Source of the DNA: Flavobacterium cellulosilyticum
Lineage (GTDB): Bacteria; Bacteroidota; Bacteroidia; Flavobacteriales; Flavobacteriaceae
NCBI RefSeq assembly: GCF_004349355.1
Contig: NZ_SMFK01000002.1
Location: forward strand, 248,001 to 312,000
Direction of reading: 5' to 3'
DNA: 64,000 bases
Part shown: positions 18,262-25,976 of the stretch, one piece after another
Position numbering within the stretch: position 1 is the stretch's first letter
How the letters are laid out: every line of letters starts with the position of its first letter
Position numbers and translations under genes: made by a program
Notes under the pieces: model-generated
What the model was told of the DNA's origin: nothing
The model's database searches: none
Seen by the model: only the letters and a program-made list of their open reading frames with translations

Positions 18262-20345
18262 TACTTTTTGTAGCTTTTATTTTTGGCAAATTTAAAGGAA
18301 CTTTCTGCTTTTTCATTGAAGACGATGTAGGCGTCGAACTTCTTACCTGCTTTACTTTTCATCCCTTTGATGAGTGAAGTTTTTCCCTTGCTTACAAGAC
18401 TTTCAATATCGGCTATACCGATTTGTACGCCACACATATTGCGGAACTGCAACCAATTACAAACCTCATCGGGACATTTGACAATTTTATCACGGATAAT
18501 GAGTTGCTGGGTTTTGCATTTCGGACAAACCAATTTAGGTAGGTTGCCTTGGGCAATGGAAGTTTGCAGTAATTCATAAGTAATGGATTTTGCATAAGTT
18601 TCCATTTCCTTTTGAAATGCTCCTGCATCTGCTTCGTTGTTTTCGATTTTCTGTAATGCGAGTTCCCATTCGGCTGTCATTGCTACGTCCGCAATTTTTC
18701 GATCTTTTACCAATTCGTAAACTTGCAATCCTTTTTCAGTTGGGATTAAAGATTTCTTTTCCCGTTGGATATAATTTCGAGTAAAAAGGGTTTCGATAAT
18801 AGAAGCTCTTGTAGCCGGAGTGCCAATACCTATGTTTTGTAAAGCCTTGCGTTCGTCTTCATTTTCGATTTTCTTTCCAGCACTTTCCATAGCTGACAAA
18901 AGCCCTGCTTCGGTATAAAGCACAGGTGGTTTGGTTTCCTTTTCCAAAACGGTGGCTTCCTTGATTTTGAGCTCATCGCCTTTTTTCAGTTCAGGTAAAT
19001 CCTGTACAAGTTCGCTGTCATCATCCGAAAAACTACCTTTAATGGAATGCCAGCCCGCTTCTATAATCTTACAGCCTTTTGCGGTAAAATCGTAATGCAA
19101 TACCTGTAAACTGACATCGATTATCTCCTTGATACAGGCTTGTGAAAGAGTTTCGAGCAACCGAAAGGCAATCATATCATAAACCGCATTTTCCTTTGCG
19201 TTCAGTGCCGATGGGATTTTATCTGTAATCAATAATCCGTGATGGTCGGTAACACGCAAGTCGTTCACGATACGTTTATTGAAACGTCCCCATTTCATTC
19301 TTGATACGGCTTGTTTGCAGGTTTCCCTATCCTGCAAAGCCCTTACTAGATTGGGAATTTCAGTCCATACATCTTCGGGAATATATTTGCTTCCGGTACG
19401 TGGGTAAGTGATAAACTTTTTTTCGTACAAACTTTGGGCAATGTTCAGCGTTTCTTCAGCAGAAAGGTTCAGCTTTTTATTCGCTTCTTTTTGCAAGCCA
19501 GTAAGGTCGAACAATAAAGGCGGTTGCTCTGTAACACTTTTTCTCTCTAACGATGTAATTGTTGTTATTCCAATTCGCTGAATGGCTTTCAGCGCATCAT
19601 CAGCAATTTTTTGGTCTTCCCATTTGGTTTTGGAAATGGTTTTAAAATCTATCAACTCTTTGTTGTGCGATAACTGTATCTGCCAATATTGCTGCACTAG
19701 GAAATTCTTGTTTACCAGATAGCGTTTGCATATCAAAGCCAATGTAGGCGTTTGCACTCTTCCGAGCGAATAGATACCATTGCCTGCGACAATGCTCAAT
19801 GCTTGTGTAGCATTGATGCCCACAAGCCAATCGGCACGGCTTCTGCCTTGTGCCGCCTGATACAATCCGTCAAATTCTTTTCCATCTTTAAGATTATCAA
19901 AACCCTGCTTGATAGCTTTTTCGGTAAGCGAACTTATCCAGAGCCGTTCAAAGGGCTTGTTGCATTTCAGGTATTCATAAATGTACCGAAAGATGAGTTC
20001 GCCCTCACGACCTGCATCGGTAGCCACGATAATGCTATTACTACGGTTAAAAAGTTGTTCGATAACTTTCAGTTGTTTTAATGCTCTTGTATCGGCGGTA
20101 TAGCCTTTGTCTTTTTTGACCTTGCGGACGGTTAGCAAAAAAGGGTTGGGAAGTATTGGCAGTGATGCTTTGTCAAATCCTGTAATCCCGTAATCTTCGG
20201 GCATTCCTAATCCTATTAAATGACCGAATGCCCACGTAACAAAATAGCCGTTACCTGTTAGGTAGCCGTCCTTTTTCTCGGATGCGCCTAACAAGCCGGC
20301 TATTTCCCTTGCTACGCTTGGTTTTTCTGCAATGATTGTTTTCAT
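18261..20345 (-). CDS. topB: DNA topoisomerase III
   Basis: A 694-residue type IA topoisomerase that would relax or decatenate element DNA during transfer. The Toprim domain starts at the N-terminus (IIAEKPSVARE, catalytic Glu7; later DAGREGELI). The active-site region GIYSLGRVQTPTL lies near residue 190. A C-terminal zinc-binding segment (CPKC...KCPDEVC) is near residues 610-640. Length and motifs are complete. Such a topB is a standard gene of CTnDOT-like elements and is separate from the housekeeping topoisomerase I. It lies in a leftward operon with the two DUF4099-type genes upstream and the ORF6N gene downstream. Confidence 0.92.
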   Translation of the reverse strand: MKTIIAEKPSVAREIAGLLGASEKKDGYLTGNGYFVTWAFGHLIGLGMPEDYGITGFDKASLPILPNPFLLTVRKVKKDKGYTADTRALKQLKVIEQLFNRSNSIIVATDAGREGELIFRYIYEYLKCNKPFERLWISSLTEKAIKQGFDNLKDGKEFDGLYQAAQGRSRADWLVGINATQALSIVAGNGIYSLGRVQTPTLALICKRYLVNKNFLVQQYWQIQLSHNKELIDFKTISKTKWEDQKIADDALKAIQRIGITTITSLERKSVTEQPPLLFDLTGLQKEANKKLNLSAEETLNIAQSLYEKKFITYPRTGSKYIPEDVWTEIPNLVRALQDRETCKQAVSRMKWGRFNKRIVNDLRVTDHHGLLITDKIPSALNAKENAVYDMIAFRLLETLSQACIKEIIDVSLQVLHYDFTAKGCKIIEAGWHSIKGSFSDDDSELVQDLPELKKGDELKIKEATVLEKETKPPVLYTEAGLLSAMESAGKKIENEDERKALQNIGIGTPATRASIIETLFTRNYIQREKKSLIPTEKGLQVYELVKDRKIADVAMTAEWELALQKIENNEADAGAFQKEMETYAKSITYELLQTSIAQGNLPKLVCPKCKTQQLIIRDKIVKCPDEVCNWLQFRNMCGVQIGIADIESLVSKGKTSLIKGMKSKAGKKFDAYIVFNEKAESSFKFAKNKSYKK

Positions 20346-20351
20346 ACTTGA

Positions 20352-20810
20352 TTATCTTTTTACGCCTTTGGACTTAGCAGGTGTCTTTAGCTGTTCCGGT
20401 TTCCTTTGAATGTCGAAATTTTCGTTTCCTGCTTTCAATCGTCCTGATAAGTGATCGATTTGCAATTCATATTTCTGTACCAATGATTTGTCTTCTTTAG
20501 ATGAATTATTGACACCTGACTGAATTTTATCCGACAACTCCACTGCTTGGGATTGTGGCACAGTAAAAAATCTGAATTGGATTGGATTTTGCATCGACGA
20601 AAAGAATTCGATCAGAAATTCCATAAGGAAACTACCATTTTTATCGAACAGCTTAAATTGTTCTTGATTTTTCAGGTTTACTTCTGCTGTTTCAAATTCA
20701 TCATATTTTCCAACTCCCTTCATTCCATAAACTTTTTTATCATTTTTATCCATTATTAATAGGATATCGGAGAGTTCTTCCTCAAATTGTCGTTGATCTT
20801 GTTTAGTCAT
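20352..20810 (-). CDS. Short DUF4099-type protein, paralogue of the next gene
   Basis: A 152-residue protein whose first 110 residues resemble the N-terminal region of the larger protein at 20877-22349: ELSDILLIMDKNDKKVYGMK against QLSDILLVLDKEKMKIQAVK, then a QF-x-(L/M)-F-D-like strand and (M/L)-(Q/K)-NP. The C-terminus ends in a basic stretch, TPAKSKGVKR, again like the paralogue's PAKSKRRKM. The start at 20810 (MTKQDQRQ) is preferred over an in-frame ATG 30 bases upstream because it better matches the paralogue. The stop lies 6 bases before topB, so the genes are cotranscribed. The function is unknown; this protein type accompanies topB in Bacteroidota conjugative elements. Confidence 0.65.
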   Translation of the reverse strand: MTKQDQRQFEEELSDILLIMDKNDKKVYGMKGVGKYDEFETAEVNLKNQEQFKLFDKNGSFLMEFLIEFFSSMQNPIQFRFFTVPQSQAVELSDKIQSGVNNSSKEDKSLVQKYELQIDHLSGRLKAGNENFDIQRKPEQLKTPAKSKGVKR

Positions 20811-20876
20811 AATTAATATGTTTTTAATTTCATTAATCAAGAAGTCTAGAGTTTTTTTACACTGGTATTTAGATGA

Positions 20877-22349
20877 TTACATTTTTCTGCGTTTGGACTT
20901 TGCAGGTGCTTCGGGTTTTTCCTGTTCTTCCTGTTGCTGTTTGCTATCAGGATTTTTTTGTCCTGATTTTAATGGCTCTTTGATGTTTTTGGTTGCCTCA
21001 TTGGTTTTGCCTTCTGAATTGACGGCAGTTTGTGTTTTATGGGTCTCAGTAGGTTTTATCCTTTCCTTGTATTGATTGGGAAATTCAAAATTGGTTTTCC
21101 CATTTTCTTTATTGAAAGTGATATAGCCTTGATAAGGTTGTCCTTTTTTATCTGTCAAGCCGTCAATGTAAATGGTTTGACCGTTTTTGAAATCCTTATT
21201 TTGCTCATCGGTCAGTTCCTTACCACGGAATGTTTTTGGAGCTTCCTGTGGTTGATTTTGCTGATTGCTTTGTTGATCGTTCTGTCCGTTGCTTTGCGTT
21301 TGCTTATTAGAATTACTTCTATCAAAAAGAAACTCAACATAACGCTTGTCCGCATTGAACTGTACTGTTGCCGAAAACTCAGTTCCTTTCGTAGAAATCA
21401 TACCTTCTACTTTCAGCGGTTTACCCTCTATCAAAGTTTGCTTTTGGGTATCGTTCAATTTCACGCCTTTAATTTCATCGGGGATTTTTATGAAATCCGT
21501 TCGTAATGCAACCAGCTCATTGGTAAGCCTGTCCACGCTGATAATAGAGGGCATCAGTTCGCCTGTTTTGGAGTTTTTCAAATCAACCACACGACCCATA
21601 TTACCTGTTTCGAGTAGGTTTTTCTTGTCCTCATTCGTAAACTTGTGTCCGAAAAATTCAAAGTTGAGGTTAGGTTCTTTGCGAATGCCGTTCAATGCAG
21701 GAACTACTCTTCCGTCTTCGGTTGCCTGTAAAGACAAGCGTACATCTGTACGGAGAATGGCTGTGCCAAAATTAACGCTCACAGGTATAAGCTCATTGGT
21801 TTTGTAGCCTTTCAATAAAGGTTCAAGGAGGTTTCTTTTTTCAAGGTATTCTTTACTTAATCCGAGATTGTTCATTGTGTCCCAATCAATCAGTTCCGGC
21901 TTGTAGCGGTATTCGCTTGTTTCCGGCGTTGTTTGTGCTGTTTCCATATTATTTTGATTTTCTTGTTTACTATCCTGTTTTGCTTCGACTTTTATTTCGT
22001 GCTCTTTCATCACTTTTTCACCTTTGGGTGTTGGGTTATCTACCTGCTTTTGCATTTCCTGCGCTTTATTTACAGCTTCATCAGCCGATACTTTAAAAAA
22101 TGACAAATTGGTTGGGTTCTTCAGTTGGCTAAAAAAATTGGAGAAGAAATTGGAGAAGAAATCACCACTTTTGTCCACACGCATAAATTGGTTTTGGTTC
22201 TTTTTCGTTGGTCCAACGGTTTCCAATTTTCCGTTTTCGTCAATACTTTTTACTGCCTGGATTTTCATTTTTTCTTTATCCAGCACCAATAATATGTCCG
22301 ATAGTTGTTCGGCGGGCATTTCCTGTTTATTTGTTGTTTCTTTACTCAT
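20877..22349 (-). CDS. DUF4099/DUF3945-type element protein
   Basis: A 490-residue protein with no membrane segment or signal peptide. Residues 1-120 form a DUF4099-like domain. Residues about 145-345 and a shorter stretch at 375-430 are DUF3945-like repeats (GVKLNDTQKQTLIEGKPLKVEGM and GKELTDEQNKDFKNGQTIYIDG are two copies of one motif). Glutamine/asparagine-rich linkers join them, and the C-terminus is rich in Lys, Glu and Pro, ending PAKSKRRKM. The family is a hallmark of Bacteroidota conjugative transposons. The repeats suggest binding to DNA or a partner, but no catalytic motif is visible. It is the first gene of the leftward topB operon. Confidence 0.75.
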   Translation of the reverse strand: MSKETTNKQEMPAEQLSDILLVLDKEKMKIQAVKSIDENGKLETVGPTKKNQNQFMRVDKSGDFFSNFFSNFFSQLKNPTNLSFFKVSADEAVNKAQEMQKQVDNPTPKGEKVMKEHEIKVEAKQDSKQENQNNMETAQTTPETSEYRYKPELIDWDTMNNLGLSKEYLEKRNLLEPLLKGYKTNELIPVSVNFGTAILRTDVRLSLQATEDGRVVPALNGIRKEPNLNFEFFGHKFTNEDKKNLLETGNMGRVVDLKNSKTGELMPSIISVDRLTNELVALRTDFIKIPDEIKGVKLNDTQKQTLIEGKPLKVEGMISTKGTEFSATVQFNADKRYVEFLFDRSNSNKQTQSNGQNDQQSNQQNQPQEAPKTFRGKELTDEQNKDFKNGQTIYIDGLTDKKGQPYQGYITFNKENGKTNFEFPNQYKERIKPTETHKTQTAVNSEGKTNEATKNIKEPLKSGQKNPDSKQQQEEQEKPEAPAKSKRRKM

Positions 22350-22432
22350 AATCCGAAAAATTTAAGCTTGATGCCGAATGTAAAGTAAGCATCCATTGCA
22401 TTACCCAAAGTGGCAGTCAAAGGCAGTATTTG

Positions 22433-22741
22433 TCACTTATTGGCGTTCAGTTTAGTTACGGGAGGATTAAAACTCTCCCTTATAAACTGATGCACATCAG
22501 ATAGCTTGTAATACAATTTTCCGCTAATGGTATAATAAGGCAGTTTGCCGATGGAGCGGTATCGTTGCAGAGAACGGTTACTGATTTTTAGCATTTGGAG
22601 CAAATCCTGATTATCCAACAATTCCTCACCGTCTATACTGTTACGTTTCTTTTGTAATTCGTCTATAGTGTCGCCCAGCATATCAAGGCGACCCATTAGT
22701 CGTTCCATCCACCCCAAAAATTCCATTCTATCTATATTCAT
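22433..22741 (-). CDS. Small helix-turn-helix (excisionase-like) protein
   Basis: A 102-residue protein with a MerR/excisionase-like winged helix in the C-terminal half (LLDNQDLLQMLKISNRSLQRYRSIGKLPYYTISGKLYYKLSDV). Such proteins serve as recombination directionality factors or regulators in CTnDOT-like elements. The N-terminal 40 residues are a possible short coiled coil (MERLMGRLDMLGDTIDELQKKRN). It follows a similar protein by 26 bases in the same orientation. Which of the two acts in excision cannot be decided here. Confidence 0.75.
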   Translation of the reverse strand: MNIDRMEFLGWMERLMGRLDMLGDTIDELQKKRNSIDGEELLDNQDLLQMLKISNRSLQRYRSIGKLPYYTISGKLYYKLSDVHQFIRESFNPPVTKLNANK

Positions 22742-22767
22742 AGGGATATACTTTTAAGGGTTCATAC

Positions 22768-23121
22768 CTATTTTTTATCTGTCTTTAGCTTTCTGCCTTT
22801 TTCGATATAGCTTTTGCCTTTTACCATAAGTTCCTGCACAAATTCATCACTGCTCTGTATGGCATTGGCCTTGAGCATATCCCTAATAGCTCCAATGGTA
22901 TAGAAGTATTGACCATATATTTTTGAATAAGCTATCTCACCTTTGGTACGCATACGCCAGAGGGTTTTTTCGCTGATATGCAGATATTGACATACTTCGT
23001 GGTTATTGAGCCATAGGTCATCATAGCTTTTGTCTTCCTGTCTTTTCAGATAGTCGGCAATGGCATTGATACGGCTGTTTAGCTGTTGCCACGCTTCTTC
23101 TTCAATGGTTATTATTTTCAT
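22768..23121 (-). CDS. Small helix-turn-helix (excisionase-like) protein
   Basis: A 117-residue protein with the same fold type as its downstream neighbour (LNNHEVCQYLHISEKTLWRMRTKGEIAYSKIYGQYFYTIGAIRDML). The start at 23121 (MKIITIEEEAW) is preferred because an upstream in-frame ATG would add a cysteine- and histidine-containing stretch unlike the family. The pair of small winged-helix proteins between the regulator and the topB operon matches the layout of CTnDOT-type excision modules. Confidence 0.75.
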   Translation of the reverse strand: MKIITIEEEAWQQLNSRINAIADYLKRQEDKSYDDLWLNNHEVCQYLHISEKTLWRMRTKGEIAYSKIYGQYFYTIGAIRDMLKANAIQSSDEFVQELMVKGKSYIEKGRKLKTDKK

Positions 23122-23371
23122 TGCACAGCATTTAAAGTTCACTATGCAAAATTGTGGAAGGTGGCAGTGGTTGTCTGCCAATCCTTGCCAATTGGTTTGG
23201 CTGTTTTTTGAAAATTTTTATAAATAGAAAAAAACCTTGTTTAATAAAGATTTTAAGGTGTTTGGGGTGTTTTTTGTAACAGGGCTTTGCCAACATTTGC
23301 CAATTGGCAGATATGGGCAAAGAAAAAGCAGTACATTAAATGCACTGCTTTGAACAGGGTACTTCATTTAG

Positions 23372-24217
23372 TTAAAACTCTTTGTTCATATACTCTTCGA
23401 GTGATAATTTGAGCTGATCTAAAAATGCTGTCCTAGAACCTGCCCTTGTTTTCATTCGGTGGAAAGAGTGATGTAGATCTCCGAGAGGAACTCGGAAAAG
23501 TATCTGAAACATTAAGCTTATTTTTCGGATACCAATTTTACCGTGAGAAATAGCTCCTGAAGCATAAAGAGCATACACCAATTCTATAAGTGCATTTTTG
23601 CTATCTGTCCAAAAAACATCTTTTGTTGATTCAGAATTTTGTAAAATCACATCGGGGTTTTCGTCGGGATTAATTTTTGTTAGCAAGTAATTATACAATA
23701 ACTCATTTGCTATAATTCGAGCCACTTTATAGTCATAAAAAGTAGAGAACTGAGGATCAATTTCAAATACGAAACTATTAAGTCCATCGTGATAGTTGAT
23801 GTTGCCAAGTCGGTAGTAAACGTCATCTTTATCAGATCTTCCTGAGCGGTAATATCTATAAAAATCTGAATTACAAATGTGCTCATCGTATTCTTTTTTC
23901 AATTCCTGCAAACGGCTTGTAAAATAGGTGTGATATATTTTACCATTACTAACAGGACAACCAGTTTCTATGCGGTATACCTTATTGTAATAAATTAGCT
24001 TTCCAAGGATTTTCGGCTTAATGGTATGGAAAAAATATATCTCTTCTTCATCATTTTTAAATCCTTCTTCAATAACGTATTTCTTGACCGTAAATAACAA
24101 GTCTTGGAGATACAAAGTCATTTCGTAAGCTTCATCAATCAATCTCTTATTTTGCGATAAAATCTTATCCTCCTTGTTATGAATCTCTAAAATAATGTTT
24201 TGTAATGAGTACTTCAT
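23372..24217 (-). CDS. rteC: RteC-type regulator
   Basis: A 281-residue protein of the RteC family. Recognisable features are the long helical N-terminus (LQDLLFTVKKYVIEEGF), EIYFFHTIKPKILGKLIYYNKVYRIE near residue 65, and a C-terminal winged-helix-like region (LVYALYASGAISHGKIGIRKISLMFQILFRVPL). In CTnDOT, RteC activates the excision operon; the same role here fits the two small helix-turn-helix genes just downstream. No RteA/RteB two-component pair is seen in the window. It is the last element gene recognised before the junction. Confidence 0.8.
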   Translation of the reverse strand: MKYSLQNIILEIHNKEDKILSQNKRLIDEAYEMTLYLQDLLFTVKKYVIEEGFKNDEEEIYFFHTIKPKILGKLIYYNKVYRIETGCPVSNGKIYHTYFTSRLQELKKEYDEHICNSDFYRYYRSGRSDKDDVYYRLGNINYHDGLNSFVFEIDPQFSTFYDYKVARIIANELLYNYLLTKINPDENPDVILQNSESTKDVFWTDSKNALIELVYALYASGAISHGKIGIRKISLMFQILFRVPLGDLHHSFHRMKTRAGSRTAFLDQLKLSLEEYMNKEF

Positions 24218-24758
24218 AACTATATTTTTTACGAGGATTACCGTCCTTTATAGCGAATTCCCCTAATTAATTTACAAACATCAATAAGATAAAAGAAAAT
24301 ATTTCCTAAGCGTAATTAACTACAGTATTTCTTATTTATTTCATCTTTCTATTATTTTATTGTAGTAATAATGACACTTTTATAAGTATGATTATTAATT
24401 AACTCAATATTGTTCCTTTAATTGTGGAAATAAAAAAATAGCACATAAAATTTATTGACAAACGTTTTTGTAAACGTGTAAATATTTTTCCATCCAAATC
24501 TATACGAAAAAATGTAGTTGCTCTATCTTCTTTTTTTAGAGTAACTTTTTACGTGTCTTTTTAGTACCTAATGAAACAACTTTGTCTTGGTCTAAATTTT
24601 ATATTTGAGAAGTAATTATACCCTAAATAAAGCAGTTTCTTGTGAGAAAGAAACAGATGTCATAAAGAAAGCTAATAACAAAAGTTGGTGTTCTATTTGT
24701 ATAAATTGAGTTTTAGCCAAACTGAAAATTATATTTTAGTAATAAAAATGTGAAATAT
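24218..24758. other. AT-rich gap at the element/chromosome junction
   Basis: No gene was found in these 541 bases. A possible rightward -7 box TATATTTG is at 24600-24607. It is followed by a small hairpin (GTTTCTT...AAGAAAC, 24633-24652 region), but neither is linked to a gene. The right end of the conjugative element is expected here, yet no direct repeat or attachment core could be recognised without the other end. Confidence 0.4.
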
Positions 24759-25652
24759 TTAGTAACTGTTTAATTTTTAAAATAATCAATATAAGGCATT
24801 GATTATCAGATTATTAAATCGATTGATTTTCGTAACTTTATGGTTGTTAACCACATAAAGTTAAAAATGAAAAAATATTCAACAAATCTCACTGAAAGTC
24901 AATGGAAAACAATATTAACCATTTTAGAGGATAAACGCAAACGAAAGCATTGCTTAAGAGAAGTTTTTGATGCTATATTTTATTTAGTCAAGACAGGTTG
25001 TCAATGGAGAATGCTCCCGAAAGATTTCCCTAAATGGGAGTTAGTTTATTACTATTTTACGAAATGGAAAAATAATGGAACTATAGATTTTATTCACAAA
25101 GTTATTAGAGAAAAAGTTAGGAAGAAGTACAAAAAAAACGAAACTCCAAGTGTAGGAATTATTGATAGTCAGTCTGTTAAAACAACCAGAAAAGGTGGCG
25201 AAAACAGGGGTTTTGATGGAGGTAAAAAAGTAAAAGGGAGGAAAGACATATTGTAGTGGATACTTTAGGTTTATTATTAGTTGTGGTTGTTCACGCTGCA
25301 AACTGGCACGATAGCAAAGCTGCTTTTGAGGTTCTTGAAAAAATTAAAAGGTGAGTTTTATAGACTCGTAAAGGTCTTTGCCGATGGCGGTTATAGAGGA
25401 GAACTAATTGATGATGTAAAGAATAATTTGAATTTCTTGTTAGAAGTAGTTTTAATAACTGACAAAGAGGAAAAATTTAAAATACTTCCTAAAAGATGGA
25501 TCGTGGAGAGAACTTTTTCTTGGTTTGAAAGTTACAGAAGATTGAGCAAAGATTTTGAATATCACACAAAAATCAGCGAAGTAATTGTTCAACTTGCAAT
25601 GCTAAAATTAATGCTAAATAGGCTCGAAAAATAAAATTTAAACAGTTACTAA
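24759..25652 (+). mobile_element. IS5-family-like insertion sequence with disrupted transposase
   Basis: The ends are matching 15-base inverted repeats, TTAGTAACTGTTTAA at 24759-24773 and its reverse complement at 25638-25652. The 894-bp size suits the IS5 family. No clear target duplication was found. A hairpin (CTTTATGGTT...AACCACATAAAG, 24836-24860) covers an upstream ATG, so translation probably begins at 24867. The element lies between the conjugative element and the polyuronate locus. Confidence 0.8.
24867..25634 (+). pseudogene. IS5-family transposase, two frameshifts
   Basis: A transposase of about 255 residues is spread over two frames. Part 1 (24867-25245) has the IS5-type N-terminus (LTESQWKTILTILEDKRKRKH...GCQWRMLPKDFP) and the first catalytic Asp region (VGIIDSQSVKTT). 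At about 25242-25246 one A seems lost from a run, moving the frame for VVDTLGLLLVVVVHAANWHDSKAAFEVLEKIK. At about 25340-25350 an extra A in a run restores the first frame for VFADGGYRGE and the C-terminal RRWIVERTFSWFESYRRLSKDFE-type signature (written here as KRWIVERTFSW). The two shifts compensate each other. Decay or homopolymer sequencing errors are both possible; programmed frameshifting explains at most the first. Confidence 0.8.
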
Positions 25653-25821
25653 GTCTTATTACTAATTTATATCGTTTACTATAGTTTTTTATTCGTTTTT
25701 ATTTGTTCCTACTAAACAAATTTTTTAAAAATATACTCAAAGAATATTCTCTTTTTATTTTACATTTTTTCAGAAAAAAATAAAAAAGGCCTTTTTTATT
25801 TTTTGTCTTAATAATAAACAA

Positions 25822-25851
25822 TATATTTGGAGAGCCAAATTGGTTAACCAA
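25822..25851 (+). promoter_or_regulatory. Promoter and double GntR-type operator of the PL17 operon
   Basis: The -7 box TATATTTG (25822-25829) overlaps operator 1, TTGGAGAGCCAA (25827-25838). Operator 2, the perfect palindrome TTGGTTAACCAA, follows at 25840-25851, 13 bases on. A TTTG within a T-rich tract (25802-25805) is a possible -33 element. A leader of 125 bases precedes the lyase start. The remainder of the gap at 25653-25976 holds nothing else recognisable. Confidence 0.8.
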
Positions 25852-25976
25852 TATTTGTTTTTGAATGATTGGTAATAGTCGAGAACTACAACATAATAAA
25901 AAGACTTTAATCAAGATAAAAATGGAAACTAAAGTTTGGAGAATTATTTCACAAGAAGGAAATTATAAAATAAATT

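Larger units (their letters stand above)
1..24240. mobile_element. Partial integrative conjugative element (CTnDOT-like class)
   Basis: This stretch holds a relaxase with its accessory protein, a coupling ATPase, a giant methylase-helicase, DUF1896, topoisomerase III, DUF4099/DUF3945-type proteins, small helix-turn-helix proteins and an RteC-type regulator. That set is characteristic of Bacteroidota conjugative transposons. The element runs off the left edge of the window, so the other transfer genes are not seen. No integrase and no flanking direct repeats were found, so the right boundary, placed just past the RteC gene, is an inference. The bases at 10.0-17.3 kb (restriction cargo) are visibly more AT-rich than the rest. 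Confidence 0.8.

Noticed and set aside
24600..24652. TATATTTG box followed by a small hairpin, as a possible small RNA gene.
   Set aside because: The hairpin lacks a T-run and no conserved structure is recognisable; it would need transcript data.
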